Source: Hyphococcus sp.
Lineage (GTDB): Bacteria; Pseudomonadota; Alphaproteobacteria; Caulobacterales; Parvularculaceae
Reading direction: 5' to 3'
Assembly (NCBI GenBank): GCA_028289605.1
Contig: JANQON010000006.1
Span: forward strand, 248,001 to 312,000
Length of the DNA stretch: 64,000 nucleotides
Made by a program: the position numbers and the translations under genes. Shown here piece by piece: positions 52,899-61,606 of this stretch. The first letter of the stretch is position 1; each line of letters starts with the position of its first letter. Below the pieces are notes generated by a model. The model saw only the letters and a list, made by a program, of their open reading frames with translations, was not told the origin of the DNA and searched no databases.

Positions 52899-53786
52899 TT
52901 AAAGCGAACCGTTGATCAGCTTCATCACGCCGGAAAAGTCGAGATCGTCCCGCCCCGCCGATTCCATCAGTGCGTAAAGCGCCTCTGCCTGGGCGCCGAG
53001 CGGGGTTGAGGCTTTGGCCCGATGCGCAGCTTCCTGGGCGAGGCGCATGTCCTTGAGCATCATCGCCGCCGCAAAACCCGGCTGATAATCTTTGTTGGAA
53101 GGCGCCGTCGGCACCGGCCCCGGCGCCGGACAATAACTCGTCATCGACCAGGACTGACCGGACGCGGTAGAGGAAATGTCATAAAACGTCTGGGCGTCGA
53201 GACCCAATTTTTCCGCCAGATTGAACGCTTCGCACGTGGCGATCATGGTGACGCCCAACAGCATATTGTTGGCGATTTTGGCGACCTGTCCGTTGCCGGG
53301 CTCGCCGGCGTGAAAGATGTTTTTGCCCATCGCCTCAAGCACGGGTCTGGCGCGGTCGAAGGCTTCCTCTTCGCCCCCGACCATGAAGGTCAGCGTTCCG
53401 CCGGTCGCAGCCGCAACGCCGCCGGAGACGGGCGCGTCGACCATGGAAAAACCAGCGCTCGCAGCCGCCCCGATCACGTCCCGCGCAGAATCGACGTCGA
53501 TGGTCGAGGAGTCGATAAAGAGCGCGCCCGGTTTCGCCTTCGCGATGACGCCGTAATCGTCCGTATAGACCGACCGGACATGGGCGCCCGCCGGCAGCAT
53601 GGTCACAACGATGTCCGCATCCTTGACCGCCGCCTCGACGCTGTCGCCGCGCTGGCAGCCCGCCTCTACGGCGCGATCGATGGCGCCGATGGATAGATCT
53701 GTCGCCGTGACCTCATGACCGGCTTTCGCCAGATTGGCCGCCATCGGCCCGCCCATATTGCCGAGCCCGATAAATCCGATTTTCAT
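52899..53786 (-). CDS. mmsB: 3-hydroxyisobutyrate dehydrogenase
   Basis: 295 aa from the ATG at 53786 (GGAGG before it). NAD(P)-binding start MKIGFIGLGNMGGPMAANLAKAG, substrate motif DAPVSGGVAAATGGTL, and catalytic Lys in GNGQVAKIANNMLLG. Oxidises 3-hydroxyisobutyrate to methylmalonate semialdehyde in valine breakdown. Part of a minus-strand group with the hydrolase and dehydrogenase acting before it; mmsA lies at 61.6 kb. Confidence 0.94.
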   Translation of the reverse strand: MKIGFIGLGNMGGPMAANLAKAGHEVTATDLSIGAIDRAVEAGCQRGDSVEAAVKDADIVVTMLPAGAHVRSVYTDDYGVIAKAKPGALFIDSSTIDVDSARDVIGAAASAGFSMVDAPVSGGVAAATGGTLTFMVGGEEEAFDRARPVLEAMGKNIFHAGEPGNGQVAKIANNMLLGVTMIATCEAFNLAEKLGLDAQTFYDISSTASGQSWSMTSYCPAPGPVPTAPSNKDYQPGFAAAMMLKDMRLAQEAAHRAKASTPLGAQAEALYALMESAGRDDLDFSGVMKLINGSL

Positions 53787-53815
53787 GCCGTTTCCTCCGC
53801 GCGTTTGCGCGCCTC

Positions 53816-54490
53816 CTACCACGGCAGTTCGGCGCCTGAAAAGTCGAGAAACTTCGGCGACGGCGAAACCGGCATTTCAGCGATCCGCCGTCGCAAGCCG
53901 GCGACGCTCTCCGCCGGGCTGGTCGGCGCTGACGCCCCGCCCATGGCGGTCTGCACCCACCCCGGATGCAGCGGGGCGACGGCCACTCCCTCGCCCGCCA
54001 ACTGAGCGGCGAGCGACTTCATTGCCATATTGAGCGCGGCTTTGGACGTTGAATAGGCGGGCGCAAATCCGGTCGACTTCGTAATTGATCCGAGACCTGA
54101 CGTAATAGCCGCAAACTTTCCCTTCGCTCTCTTTAAGTGCGGCAAGAAGGCCTCAAGAAGCGCAACAGCGCCGAGCGAATTGACGCTAAGCAGGTTGACG
54201 AAAGCGTCATAATCGATGGCGCCGAGATCGCCCACGTCCTTGCCGCCGAGACCCGCATTGGCGACCACTACGTCCAGGTCGTCGTCAATGGCGCCGCCCA
54301 GCGCCTTGACGGCGTCGAAGTCCGAAACATCGAGCGCGCGGATATCAATATCGCCCTTGATCGCCTTCAGATCGTCGGCGCTGTCCGGCGACCGGCAACA
54401 GGCGTAAACGCGCCATCCGTCTTCCGCGTATTGTCGCACAAACTCAAGTCCGATTCCGCGATTGGCGCCGGTGATGAGAACAGAAGACAT
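53816..54490 (-). CDS. Short-chain dehydrogenase/reductase (C-factor/sniffer-like)
   Basis: 224 aa from the ATG at 54490 (GAGAGGAGC before it). TGANRGIG cofactor motif (7-14), VVANAGLGG in place of NNAG, Ser in AITSGLGS and the active-site YSTSK. The short length and GLGSI stretch point to the sniffer/C-factor carbonyl-reductase subgroup. Substrate unknown; it sits inside the valine-degradation group but is not a recognised member of that pathway. Confidence 0.9.
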   Translation of the reverse strand: MSSVLITGANRGIGLEFVRQYAEDGWRVYACCRSPDSADDLKAIKGDIDIRALDVSDFDAVKALGGAIDDDLDVVVANAGLGGKDVGDLGAIDYDAFVNLLSVNSLGAVALLEAFLPHLKRAKGKFAAITSGLGSITKSTGFAPAYSTSKAALNMAMKSLAAQLAGEGVAVAPLHPGWVQTAMGGASAPTSPAESVAGLRRRIAEMPVSPSPKFLDFSGAELPW

Positions 54491-54513
54491 AGCGCTCCTC
54501 TCGATGCGTTTGG

Positions 54514-55572
54514 TCAGGGCAGCGTCAGGTCGCGATCGCCCAACGGTTCGAAATAGGCGGCGGTGTCGGCGTCATTGAGGTCGCTGAGGCGCGCAGGCGC
54601 CCATTGCGGATTGCGATCCTTGTCGATGATCTGCGCGCGCACGCCTTCGAAAAAGTCTGATCCTTCCATGACCCGGCAAACCATTCGGAATTCCATGATC
54701 ATCGTATCGTCAAAATCGAGCGTACGACCGCGTTTCATCTGCTCGAACGTAATCGCCATCGACGTGGGGGACATGCGCTCCAGGGTCTGCGTCGTCTTCG
54801 TTGCGAAAACGCCCTCATCGGCGCGCAAGGCGTCAATCAGCTGCGCCAGGCTTTCCGGCCCCTCGAAGAAGCGCGCCACATCGCGGCGGATGTCGTTGAC
54901 CCCGGCATGACCGGGGTCGGCGGCGAAGACATCGAGGACCGCCTCAATATCCGCATGGGCATGCGCGCTGAGCGAAAGACCAAGCAGCGCCTTGACGAGT
55001 TCGCCATGTTTCTCCGTAGGCGTATAATGCGTTGCAATCCCTGCGGCCATACAGTCCGCCGCTTTGGCCCGCGCGCCGGTGAGCGCATAGTAAAGCCCAA
55101 GCCCCTCATGAAGACGCGGCATGAAATGGCCGCCGCCCACATCCGGAAAGAGGCCGATCCCCGTTTCCGGCATGGCGAATAGGGTTTCATCGCCGGCGAC
55201 GCGAAAATCGCCATGTACCGAGATGCCGACCCCGCCGCCCATCACGACGCCGTTGATCAGCGATACGTAAGGCTTCGGGAAATGGTAAATCAGCGAGTTG
55301 TTGCGATACTCCTCACGGAAGAATTCGGACGTTCCAACCGGATCCTTTCGGCCGTTGTCATAAAGCCAGCGTATATCGCCGCCGGCGCAAAAGGCCCGCT
55401 CGCCGTTGGCCTTAACGAGCACCGCCTTGACGTCGTTGCGCGCCGCCCATTCGGTCAGCTGCGCGCGCATCGCCTTGACCATATCCCAGTTGAGGGCGTT
55501 GAGCGCGGCTTCATTGTTGAGCGTTACGACGCCCCAATCGCCCTCTCGGTCGAACAAAATCTGTTCGGTCAC
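54514..55572 (-). CDS. 3-hydroxyisobutyryl-CoA hydrolase
   Basis: 352 aa from a GTG at 55572 (AAGGAGCGG before it). Crotonase fold with the hydrolase-type features: AFCAGGDIRWLYDNG, NGVVMGGGVGISVHGDFRVA and MPETGIGLFPDVGG with the catalytic Glu. A long C-terminal part (TFEQMKRGRTLDFDDTM, FFEGVRAQIIDKDRNPQW) separates it from enoyl-CoA hydratases. Frees 3-hydroxyisobutyrate from CoA in valine degradation. Follows the DUF1330 gene by two bases. Confidence 0.93.
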   Translation of the reverse strand: MTEQILFDREGDWGVVTLNNEAALNALNWDMVKAMRAQLTEWAARNDVKAVLVKANGERAFCAGGDIRWLYDNGRKDPVGTSEFFREEYRNNSLIYHFPKPYVSLINGVVMGGGVGISVHGDFRVAGDETLFAMPETGIGLFPDVGGGHFMPRLHEGLGLYYALTGARAKAADCMAAGIATHYTPTEKHGELVKALLGLSLSAHAHADIEAVLDVFAADPGHAGVNDIRRDVARFFEGPESLAQLIDALRADEGVFATKTTQTLERMSPTSMAITFEQMKRGRTLDFDDTMIMEFRMVCRVMEGSDFFEGVRAQIIDKDRNPQWAPARLSDLNDADTAAYFEPLGDRDLTLP

Positions 55573-55574
55573 GG

Positions 55575-55865
55575 TCAGTCCGCTCCTTCCACGATCAAAA
55601 TGTCGCCGTTTGAATTGGCTCGGCGGATTTCCGCCGCCGCCTGATACTCAGGCGACCGGTAACAGGCGACAGCCTGTTCATAGCTTTCAAACTCAACGAC
55701 AACATGACGGCTGCGGGCTTTTCCTTCGACCGCGTCATGCTTACCCCCGCGCACGAGAAACTTCGCCCCGTATTTTTCATAGGCCGGCTGCGCCGCCTTC
55801 ATATAGGCCGGGTAGTCGTCCGGATTGATGACATCCACATGACCGATCCAGTATCCTTTGGGCAC
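55575..55865 (-). CDS. DUF1330 family protein
   Basis: 96 aa from a GTG at 55865, with AAAGGAAAC upstream. Ferredoxin-like dimeric alpha-beta barrel pattern: YWIGHVDVINPDDYPAYMKAAQP, FLVRGGKHDAVEG, VVEFESYEQAVACYRSPEYQAA. Function unknown for the family. Stop codon two bases from the start of the hydrolase, so probably co-translated with it. Confidence 0.9.
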   Translation of the reverse strand: MPKGYWIGHVDVINPDDYPAYMKAAQPAYEKYGAKFLVRGGKHDAVEGKARSRHVVVEFESYEQAVACYRSPEYQAAAEIRRANSNGDILIVEGAD

Positions 55866-55896
55866 CGTGTTTCCTTTGATTGCTTGTTGCAGCCGA

Positions 55897-56478
55897 TCAA
55901 TCCTGCCGGCGAAAATCCTCAAACGACACGTTTTCGTCTGAGCGCGTCAACACGACTTCGTTGCGAAAGAGAAAATCACCATCTTTGGCGTCGTCGAGGA
56001 AGTCGACTTCCTTGACCTGGCGATAGGTGTCTACCTGCAGCGAAAACGTCCGACGGATCAGCGCCGGCCGGTCGTCGTCGACGCTTTCGTCCTCAAAAAC
56101 ATAGACCCATCCGCTATTATCGGCGTCCGCGCTTTTCAACGTGTACTCAAAGGTCTCAATGTTCCCGCCCCGATGATAGCTCTCGCGGTAGGCGCCGGTC
56201 TCGGCGTCAATCGTCGAGACGGTCAGGATAAAGACGTCGAATCCGGGATCGGTGTAACGCGCGCGCGAAATCACAAAACCGTTGTCCGGCGTTACTTCCA
56301 TGACCGCCGCCATGCCGATCGCCTGGCGTTCGCCGCTGGAGTAATCAAGATACGCCAGTTCGCCGCGCCAGTCGCCGGCGAGATCGGCCCATCGTTCAAA
56401 ATGCGAGTCCGCCGCCTGGACCGGCGCAATGAGCGCGAACGCGGCGGCAATAATCGTTTGGATACGCATCAACCCCAT
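55897..56478 (-). CDS. Secreted protein of unknown function
   Basis: 193 aa from the ATG at 56478 (AAAGGTG before it). Signal peptide MRIQTIIAAAFALIAPVQA (starting at residue 4), then a single domain beginning HFERWADLAGDWRGELAYLDYSSGERQ. A lipocalin-like or nitrobindin-like beta-barrel is suggested by the WxGEL…Y and alternating strands, but no family is recognised with certainty. Lies between the acyl-CoA dehydrogenase and DUF1330 genes. Confidence 0.6.
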   Translation of the reverse strand: MGLMRIQTIIAAAFALIAPVQAADSHFERWADLAGDWRGELAYLDYSSGERQAIGMAAVMEVTPDNGFVISRARYTDPGFDVFILTVSTIDAETGAYRESYHRGGNIETFEYTLKSADADNSGWVYVFEDESVDDDRPALIRRTFSLQVDTYRQVKEVDFLDDAKDGDFLFRNEVVLTRSDENVSFEDFRRQD

Positions 56479-56491
56479 CGTTTTTTCACCT

Positions 56492-57640
56492 TTACGCCTG
56501 GTATTCTTTCAACAGATCCCGCGCAACAATGACGCGCATGATCTCGTTGGCGCCTTCCAGGATTTGATGGACGCGCACATCGCGCAGCATCCGTTCGAGC
56601 GGATAGTCGCGCAAATATCCGTACCCGCCGTGAATCTGCAGCGCGTCGTTGACAACCTTGAAGCCGGTGTCGGTAACGAAACGCTTCGCCATGGCGCAGT
56701 GGCGCGTGGCGTCGGGCGTTTTCTGGTCGAGCTTCCACGCCGCCTGGTAGAGCATAACTCGCGCCGCTTCCAACTCGGTCGCCATATCTGCAAGCTTGAA
56801 CTGCAAAGACTGTTGTTGGTTGAGGCGCTTGCCAAACGCTTGGCGCTCATTGGAATAGTCGAGCGCACTTCTGAGCGCCGCGCCCGCCGTACCCAGAGAA
56901 CAGGCCGCGATGTTCAGCCGCCCGCCGTCGAGGCCCATCATCGCAAACTTAAAGCCGTCGCCCTCTTCGCCGACGCGATTGGCGACAGGAATGCGGCAGT
57001 CTTCGAAATTCACAATCGCCGTCGGTTGAGAGTTCCAGCCCATCTTGCGCTCCGGCGCGCCGAAGGAAAGGCCGGGCGTGTCCTTTTCAACCAGCACCGT
57101 AGAAATGCCCTTCGGTCCGTCCTCGCCCGTGCGCACCATGACCACGTAAACGTCAGACGTCCCGGCGCCGGAAATGAACGCCTTCGATCCGTTCAGAATA
57201 TAGTCGTCGCCGTCCCGCACCGCTTTGGTTTTCAATGCGGCGGCGTCCGAGCCTGATCCTGGCTCAGTCAGGCAATAGCTAGCGATCATCTCCATAGAGG
57301 CCAGCTGCGGGCAAAACTTTTGGCGCAGCGCCTCCGATCCGAAGCTGTCGATCATCCAGCAGCACATATTATGAATGGAGATATAGGCCGCCGTGGAGGT
57401 GCAGCCTTCCGACAATGCTTCAAATATCAACGCGGCGTCCAGCCGGCCCAGGCCGGAACCGCCCACGTCTTCGCGCGTATAAATCCCGGCGAGGCCAAGC
57501 TCGGCCGACCGCTTGATAACGTCGACAGGAAAATGATGCTTTTCATCCCACTCAGCCGCGTGCGGCGCCAGTTCGTCCGCTGCAAAGCGCCGCGCCATCT
57601 CTTGAATAGCCAGTTGTTCGTCGCTTAACGCAAAGTCCAT
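56492..57640 (-). CDS. Acyl-CoA dehydrogenase (probable isobutyryl-CoA dehydrogenase)
   Basis: 382 aa. [18 protein letters not shown] (FAD/substrate segment), [10 protein letters not shown]-like [20 protein letters not shown], and [32 protein letters not shown] with the catalytic Glu near the end. Flavin enzyme converting acyl-CoA to enoyl-CoA. The hydrolase and MmsB genes beside it make isobutyryl-CoA (valine route) the likely substrate; sequence alone does not fix chain specificity. Confidence 0.88.
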   Translation of the reverse strand: MDFALSDEQLAIQEMARRFAADELAPHAAEWDEKHHFPVDVIKRSAELGLAGIYTREDVGGSGLGRLDAALIFEALSEGCTSTAAYISIHNMCCWMIDSFGSEALRQKFCPQLASMEMIASYCLTEPGSGSDAAALKTKAVRDGDDYILNGSKAFISGAGTSDVYVVMVRTGEDGPKGISTVLVEKDTPGLSFGAPERKMGWNSQPTAIVNFEDCRIPVANRVGEEGDGFKFAMMGLDGGRLNIAACSLGTAGAALRSALDYSNERQAFGKRLNQQQSLQFKLADMATELEAARVMLYQAAWKLDQKTPDATRHCAMAKRFVTDTGFKVVNDALQIHGGYGYLRDYPLERMLRDVRVHQILEGANEIMRVIVARDLLKEYQA

Positions 57641-57659
57641 AACAAAAATCCCGTCTAAG

Positions 57660-58115
57660 CTACGCAGCGCCGCCGGCCGCGGTTCTTTCGCAATAGGTTT
57701 TCACCGCATCCATGTCTTGTTCGACAGCCTTGCCGACGGCGCCGATAATGAAGGGAACGATGATCTTGGCCACCAATTTGTGCGGCCGAGCTTCCATGGC
57801 TAACATAAGATCGGTGACCTCGCCGTGCGGCTTAACGACATAGACCGAATCCCAGATGGCGCCGCCCTGATCGGCGACAAAGCGCACCCGATCATTTTCG
57901 ACATATTCGGTGCATTCGATAACGGTTGAGCCTTCCCGGTCATTCATCCGGCGCGTTTCGCGAAACTTGGCGCCCACGCCCGTTTTCTGATCGGATAACA
58001 GCTCGACCTTGACGATGTCCGGATTTTTTTCCGGGAATTTTTCGATATCGGTGATCGCCTGAAAAACAACGTCGAGCGGGGCCTTGATTTGTCTGCTGCT
58101 GGTTCTTGCGGCCAT
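57660..58115 (-). CDS. SRPBCC-superfamily (polyketide cyclase/dehydrase-like) protein
   Basis: 151 aa. [34 protein letters not shown] is the N-terminal strand-helix of the START-like fold. [22 protein letters not shown] and a C-terminal long helix ([20 protein letters not shown]) complete it. Ligand unknown. 20 bases upstream of the acyl-CoA dehydrogenase gene on the same strand. Confidence 0.85.
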   Translation of the reverse strand: MAARTSSRQIKAPLDVVFQAITDIEKFPEKNPDIVKVELLSDQKTGVGAKFRETRRMNDREGSTVIECTEYVENDRVRFVADQGGAIWDSVYVVKPHGEVTDLMLAMEARPHKLVAKIIVPFIIGAVGKAVEQDMDAVKTYCERTAAGGAA

Positions 58116-58157
58116 CTTACCTCCGAAGATTGGGGCGCCGTGCGATCCGGGCTCAAC

Positions 58158-58844
58158 TCACTCAGCCGCGTCTTTCCGCTTCTCCTGGTCTTCGTCTTCG
58201 TCCGTCTCGTAGGGAACGCCCTCAAACCCCGGCATGCCCTCCATCGGGTGATCGAACTCCTTGGTCATCGGCGTCATCGGCCCCTCATGTTTGCTGACAT
58301 GGTTGAGCCAACGAAACACGATATACGCCGCCAGAAGGGCGATGGCCCCGATGGGCAGCCAGACCTTGGCCTGTTCGCCGGCCACTGCGCCGAGGGCGTG
58401 AAACAGCACAAAGACGATTGATACATACAGCGCCGCCGTAAATATCAGCGTCAAGACATAGCGCAGATAGTCGGCTTTGAAAAATCCGGCCGCGACATAG
58501 GTGGGAATCCGGGTTCCCGGCACGAATCGCGCCGTCAACATGGTCTGCAGGAATTCCTTGCGGATCAAATCCCCGGCGATGGAAACACCCGGCTTTTCGG
58601 CGAAACGATGCGCCCATTGGTACCGGCGCCCAAGACGGCCGAGCCAGTATTTCCAGGCGTCCGACGCCACAAGCCCTGCCATGATCGTGGGGACGATCAG
58701 CTCGGTCGGCGCCGCGCCTGCGAGCGACGCCGTCGCCGCGCCGATGACGGCGAGGTCTTCCTGCCAGAACGGCAGCAGGAAAATCGTCAAAAAGAGGACC
58801 CAGCCGGACATGGCGGCGAAGGAATCCGGGCCGACTTCAAACAT
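58158..58844 (-). CDS. DedA/VTT-domain membrane protein (paralogue 1)
   Basis: 228 aa. FLLPFWQEDLAVIGAATASL and TARFVPGTRIPTYVAAG are the conserved acidic re-entrant loop and the FxRFxPGxR motif of the DedA (SNARE-associated/VTT) family, which moves lipids such as undecaprenyl phosphate or phospholipids across membranes. About four to five hydrophobic segments. The C-terminal 40 residues are acidic and soluble. Starts three bases after the stop of its tandem paralogue. Confidence 0.87.
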   Translation of the reverse strand: MFEVGPDSFAAMSGWVLFLTIFLLPFWQEDLAVIGAATASLAGAAPTELIVPTIMAGLVASDAWKYWLGRLGRRYQWAHRFAEKPGVSIAGDLIRKEFLQTMLTARFVPGTRIPTYVAAGFFKADYLRYVLTLIFTAALYVSIVFVLFHALGAVAGEQAKVWLPIGAIALLAAYIVFRWLNHVSKHEGPMTPMTKEFDHPMEGMPGFEGVPYETDEDEDQEKRKDAAE

Positions 58845-58847
58845 TAC

Positions 58848-59435
58848 CTAGCGGCTCTCCCCTTCCGGACGCACGTGTCGCGACTTCATCCACCTGACGA
58901 GGAGATATAGCAAAAGGACCGAAATGGCGATGACGGGAAGCCAGACTTTCGCCGCTTCGCCGGCGACGGCCCCGACCGAATGGAACAAAGCGAATGCGAT
59001 CGCGATATAGGCGATGGCGCTGACGGCGATCCAGAACGCGAATTGCAGCCACGGCGCCTGGAAATAACCCGAGGCGACATAGAGCGGGATGCGGGTCCCC
59101 GGAACGAAGCGAACGGTCATCAGGGTGGCGCCCAGCTTCTCGCGCACAAGGTTTTCGGCCTTGGCGACAGCGGGCTTTTCGGCGAACCGCTTTGCCCAGG
59201 CCCGGGTGCGCGCCGCCCGGCCGAGCCAGTATTTCCAAAGGTCGCTGGCGGTCAGGCCAATCGCAACGAAGAGAAAGATCAGCGCACTGTCGCCCATGGA
59301 TGCAAGCGACAAGCTGGCGGCACCGATCACGGCGGCGTCCTCCTGCACGAAGGGCGCAATTAACAGGCAGGCGTAAACGCCCCACATATTGTCCGCCATC
59401 ATCTGGCTGAGATGCGCCGCAAAGTCGGACTCCAT
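58848..59435 (-). CDS. DedA/VTT-domain membrane protein (paralogue 2)
   Basis: 195 aa. Same plan as its neighbour: LLIAPFVQEDAAVIGAASLSLA, SDLWKYWLGRAARTRAWAKRFAEKPAV and TVRFVPGTRIPLYVASG align residue for residue with the corresponding segments there. Lacks the acidic C-terminal tail. The ATG overlaps the stop of the GFA gene by one base (TAATG). Tandem duplication is the simplest origin. Confidence 0.87.
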   Translation of the reverse strand: MESDFAAHLSQMMADNMWGVYACLLIAPFVQEDAAVIGAASLSLASMGDSALIFLFVAIGLTASDLWKYWLGRAARTRAWAKRFAEKPAVAKAENLVREKLGATLMTVRFVPGTRIPLYVASGYFQAPWLQFAFWIAVSAIAYIAIAFALFHSVGAVAGEAAKVWLPVIAISVLLLYLLVRWMKSRHVRPEGESR

Positions 59436-59860
59436 TACTCGTCCTGCTCGTGTTGCGGCAGGCCGTCGGCGATATCGTAATAGTCGCCCTTATCGGCGAC
59501 GAAAATGTGATGTTCCAGCCTGGCGCCGGTCGGCGCATCGAGGGCGCCGAATGCGACAGCGATACGGTGTTTGGACCGCTCAACGCCGTGGGCATGCCAG
59601 AAAAGGGAGGCGCCGCAGTCGGAACAAAAACCGCGCCGGGCGACATCCGACGCGTGGCGCCACTTTATCTTGTCTTCGCCGGCGTCGATCCTGAATTTGT
59701 CCATCGGACCGCTGACGCTCGCCCAGTAGTGGCCGGACCAGCGCCGGCATTGCGAGCAGTGACAGGCGGTGCGGTCGTCGAACGCCTCGCCGTCGACGGT
59801 AAACGCCACCGCGCCGCACAGGCACCGACCATGCAACGCGTTGCTTTTTTGTTCCGTCAT
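59435..59860 (-). CDS. GFA-family (glutathione-dependent formaldehyde-activating-like) protein
   Basis: 141 aa from the ATG at 59860, the third of three consecutive ATG codons, with AGG six bases upstream; starts at 59866 or 59881 are possible. Zinc ligands: GRCLCGAVAF, ACHCSQCRRWSG and FCSDCGASLFWHA, the standard GFA set. FVADKGDYYDIADGLP matches the family C-terminus. Enzyme activity is doubtful for most members. Coupled to the DedA gene behind it. Confidence 0.92.
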   Translation of the reverse strand: MTEQKSNALHGRCLCGAVAFTVDGEAFDDRTACHCSQCRRWSGHYWASVSGPMDKFRIDAGEDKIKWRHASDVARRGFCSDCGASLFWHAHGVERSKHRIAVAFGALDAPTGARLEHHIFVADKGDYYDIADGLPQHEQDE

Positions 59861-59925
59861 CATCATCCTGTCATATGACAATGGGGGATATGTACCGCCT
59901 TACGCGGCGCGATGGGAGGGGTTTC

Positions 59926-60297
59926 ATGACGCTTTTGTTTTTGATCGCCAACGGTTTGGGTTTCATCGTGTTTGGCGCGATGTCGTTTCTGGATCCGTTG
60001 ACTGTCGCCGATCGCCTGGGCGTGACCGCCAGCGGCGCGCACGGGATCTATGAGTTCCGCGGCGTCTATGGCGGGGTCAGCCTCGGCGCAGCAGTATTGC
60101 TTTTTCTGGGCGCCGCCAGCGCGGCCTATACGCGGCCGGCGCTCCTCTTCCTTTTGACCTACACCGGCGGATATTTCGTCGCGCGGCTCGCCGCCCTGCC
60201 GCTCGACGGCCCGCCGGGACCGTTCTTCATGGGTTTCGTCGTATATGAGGGGCTCGCCGCCGCTCTGTCGGCGTTCGCGCTGACGCGGCTCAATTGA
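59926..60297 (+). CDS. DUF4345-like small membrane protein
   Basis: 123 aa from the ATG at 59926 (GGGAGGGG before it). Four predicted helices: LLFLIANGLGFIVFGAMSF; RGVYGGVSLGAAVLLFLGA; ALLFLLTYTGGYFVARLAAL; MGFVVYEGLAAALSAFAL. The sequence EFRGVYGG in the first loop is typical of DUF4345 proteins. Function unknown. Overlaps the convergent next gene by eight bases. Confidence 0.75.
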   Translation: MTLLFLIANGLGFIVFGAMSFLDPLTVADRLGVTASGAHGIYEFRGVYGGVSLGAAVLLFLGAASAAYTRPALLFLLTYTGGYFVARLAALPLDGPPGPFFMGFVVYEGLAAALSAFALTRLN

Positions 60298-60772
60298 ATT
60301 CGTTGAACTGGCCGAGCAGCCAGGTCAGCCAGGGGCGATACCCTTCTTCCTCGAACTCAGCGTCGCAGGCGGCGAGAACGATCGCGCGGCATTCCTCTTC
60401 GGTATCATTGTCGGCGAGGAGTTTCGTCAGTTCGCGGGAAATTTCATCGGACCGAGACTTCCAGTCGGCGATCATCTCTTTCACGGCGCCTTCAAGCGAG
60501 CCCGTCTCGTTGATGGTATGGCTGTTGAGATACCCGCCGAGCATGGCGAACACCGACGGATAGGCCGCTTTCAGCTGCGCCCGCGCGTCCTCGAAATCCT
60601 TCAGCGTATCGGCGGCGTGTTGGCCCGCTGAAGAGACCTCCTCAGCGGACCCGTCAATGGTTCGTGCGTCATGGCGCTCAATCTGCCCGCGCCCGCCCTT
60701 CATGGCGTTCCATACCTGGAAGCCGATAAGGACGATGATGCCGAGGATGATGAGTTGGAGAAGGAAGGCCAT
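60290..60772 (-). CDS. Membrane-anchored protein of unknown function
   Basis: 160 aa. One N-terminal membrane helix (FLLQLIILGIIVLIGFQVW), a short basic patch, then a mainly helical acidic cytosolic domain (TLKDFEDARAQLKAAYPSVFAMLGGYLN … AVKEMIADWKSRSDEISRELTKLL). Ends EEEGYRPWLTWLLGQFNEFN. Layout is like a Tim44- or YqjD-type tether but no family is recognised. Confidence 0.65.
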   Translation of the reverse strand: MAFLLQLIILGIIVLIGFQVWNAMKGGRGQIERHDARTIDGSAEEVSSAGQHAADTLKDFEDARAQLKAAYPSVFAMLGGYLNSHTINETGSLEGAVKEMIADWKSRSDEISRELTKLLADNDTEEECRAIVLAACDAEFEEEGYRPWLTWLLGQFNEFN

Positions 60773-60956
60773 TGCGTGCGGGGATGGGTTTTAACAAGTC
60801 TGCCTGACAATCGCGGAATCGATGATCGGCAATATGCAGCGCTTGGCGCCGCGCAGCAAGCACGCGCAATCCGTCGGCCCGGCGATGAGTCAGCCAGACG
60901 ACGCGCCAAACCGACCGCGTCGACATTACGATAAGTAAAATTCACAAAATCGTTGA

Positions 60957-60970
60957 AGTACTCATGTACT
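60957..60970. promoter_or_regulatory. Short palindrome in AT-rich promoter region of the secreted orphan gene
   Basis: AGTAC-TCAT-GTACT, immediately followed by TATACT, which could be a -10 element, 34 bases before the ATG at 61004. The surrounding 60 bases are clearly more AT-rich than the rest of the window. Candidate operator only. Confidence 0.3.
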
Positions 60971-61003
60971 ATACTCTCCCATATTGAAAGAGGAGACATA
61001 AGT

Positions 61004-61531
61004 ATGAGAAAATTACTGACGATTGCGTTTGCCATTCCGCTAATCATCGCTGCGAATGCGAATGCGCAGACTTTTGTTACTGCTCAGACGAAAGTCCACA
61101 CGCTTTCTATTTCCGGCTGGACGCCTGACTTGTTCTGGAACTTTCAAGCGGTGCCTGGCTTCACAAAGACCATCAGCGTCACTGAGCAAAGCCACTTGTT
61201 CGTCACCGGCCATATTGACGTTGACCATCGAGGAATCGCCGGCACATCCAACAAAGCTGTTGGCGCGGCATTTCGCGTCTTGGCGAACGGATCCACGATA
61301 CCTGGCTCGATAACCGGTGAAAACATCACAAGCGATGGCGCTGACAATTACTACGCCGCGCAAATTCACGCCTACAAGCTTCTACAGCCCAATGTTTTGT
61401 ACACGATAGAGGTTCAAGGGAGATCGTATTCCACGGCTGCCCCGAACGTAAACGGGCTCGCTGAAGTAAAAGACGGGTACAATCAGGTTCTTTTGATAAC
61501 AACGCCCGTTTCTGTCGCTACGCCAAATTAG
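61004..61531 (+). CDS. Secreted orphan protein of unknown function
   Basis: 175 aa from the ATG at 61004 (AGAGGAG before it). Signal peptide MRKLLTIAFAIPLIIAANANAQ, then a single domain with many Thr/Asn/Ser (VHTLSISGWTPDLFWNFQAVPGF; LFVTGHIDVDHRGIAGTSNK; LLQPNVLYTIEVQGRSY). It looks like a beta-sandwich. Codon choice and base composition are visibly less GC-rich than the neighbours, hinting at recent acquisition. No family recognised. A strong hairpin follows. Confidence 0.65.
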   Translation: MRKLLTIAFAIPLIIAANANAQTFVTAQTKVHTLSISGWTPDLFWNFQAVPGFTKTISVTEQSHLFVTGHIDVDHRGIAGTSNKAVGAAFRVLANGSTIPGSITGENITSDGADNYYAAQIHAYKLLQPNVLYTIEVQGRSYSTAAPNVNGLAEVKDGYNQVLLITTPVSVATPN

Positions 61532-61539
61532 GGCGGCCA

Positions 61540-61576
61540 TTGCGCCATCCCCGCTAACGGCAGGCGGATGGCGCAA
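61540..61576. terminator. Hairpin between convergent genes
   Basis: TTGCGCCATCC (61540-61550) pairs perfectly with GGATGGCGCAA (61566-61576) around a 15-base loop, and GCCA/TGGC can extend it past one bulged C. There is no T-run on either side, so it may be a processing or Rho-related hairpin rather than a classical terminator. Confidence 0.55.
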
Positions 61577-61606
61577 CTGGCGGGATAAGGCGTCGGTCTA
61601 GCTTGA

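Noticed and set aside
58837-59646. 269-codon minus-strand frame spanning the second DedA gene
   Set aside because: Out-of-frame shadow of the DedA and GFA genes, which have conserved motifs and coupled starts.
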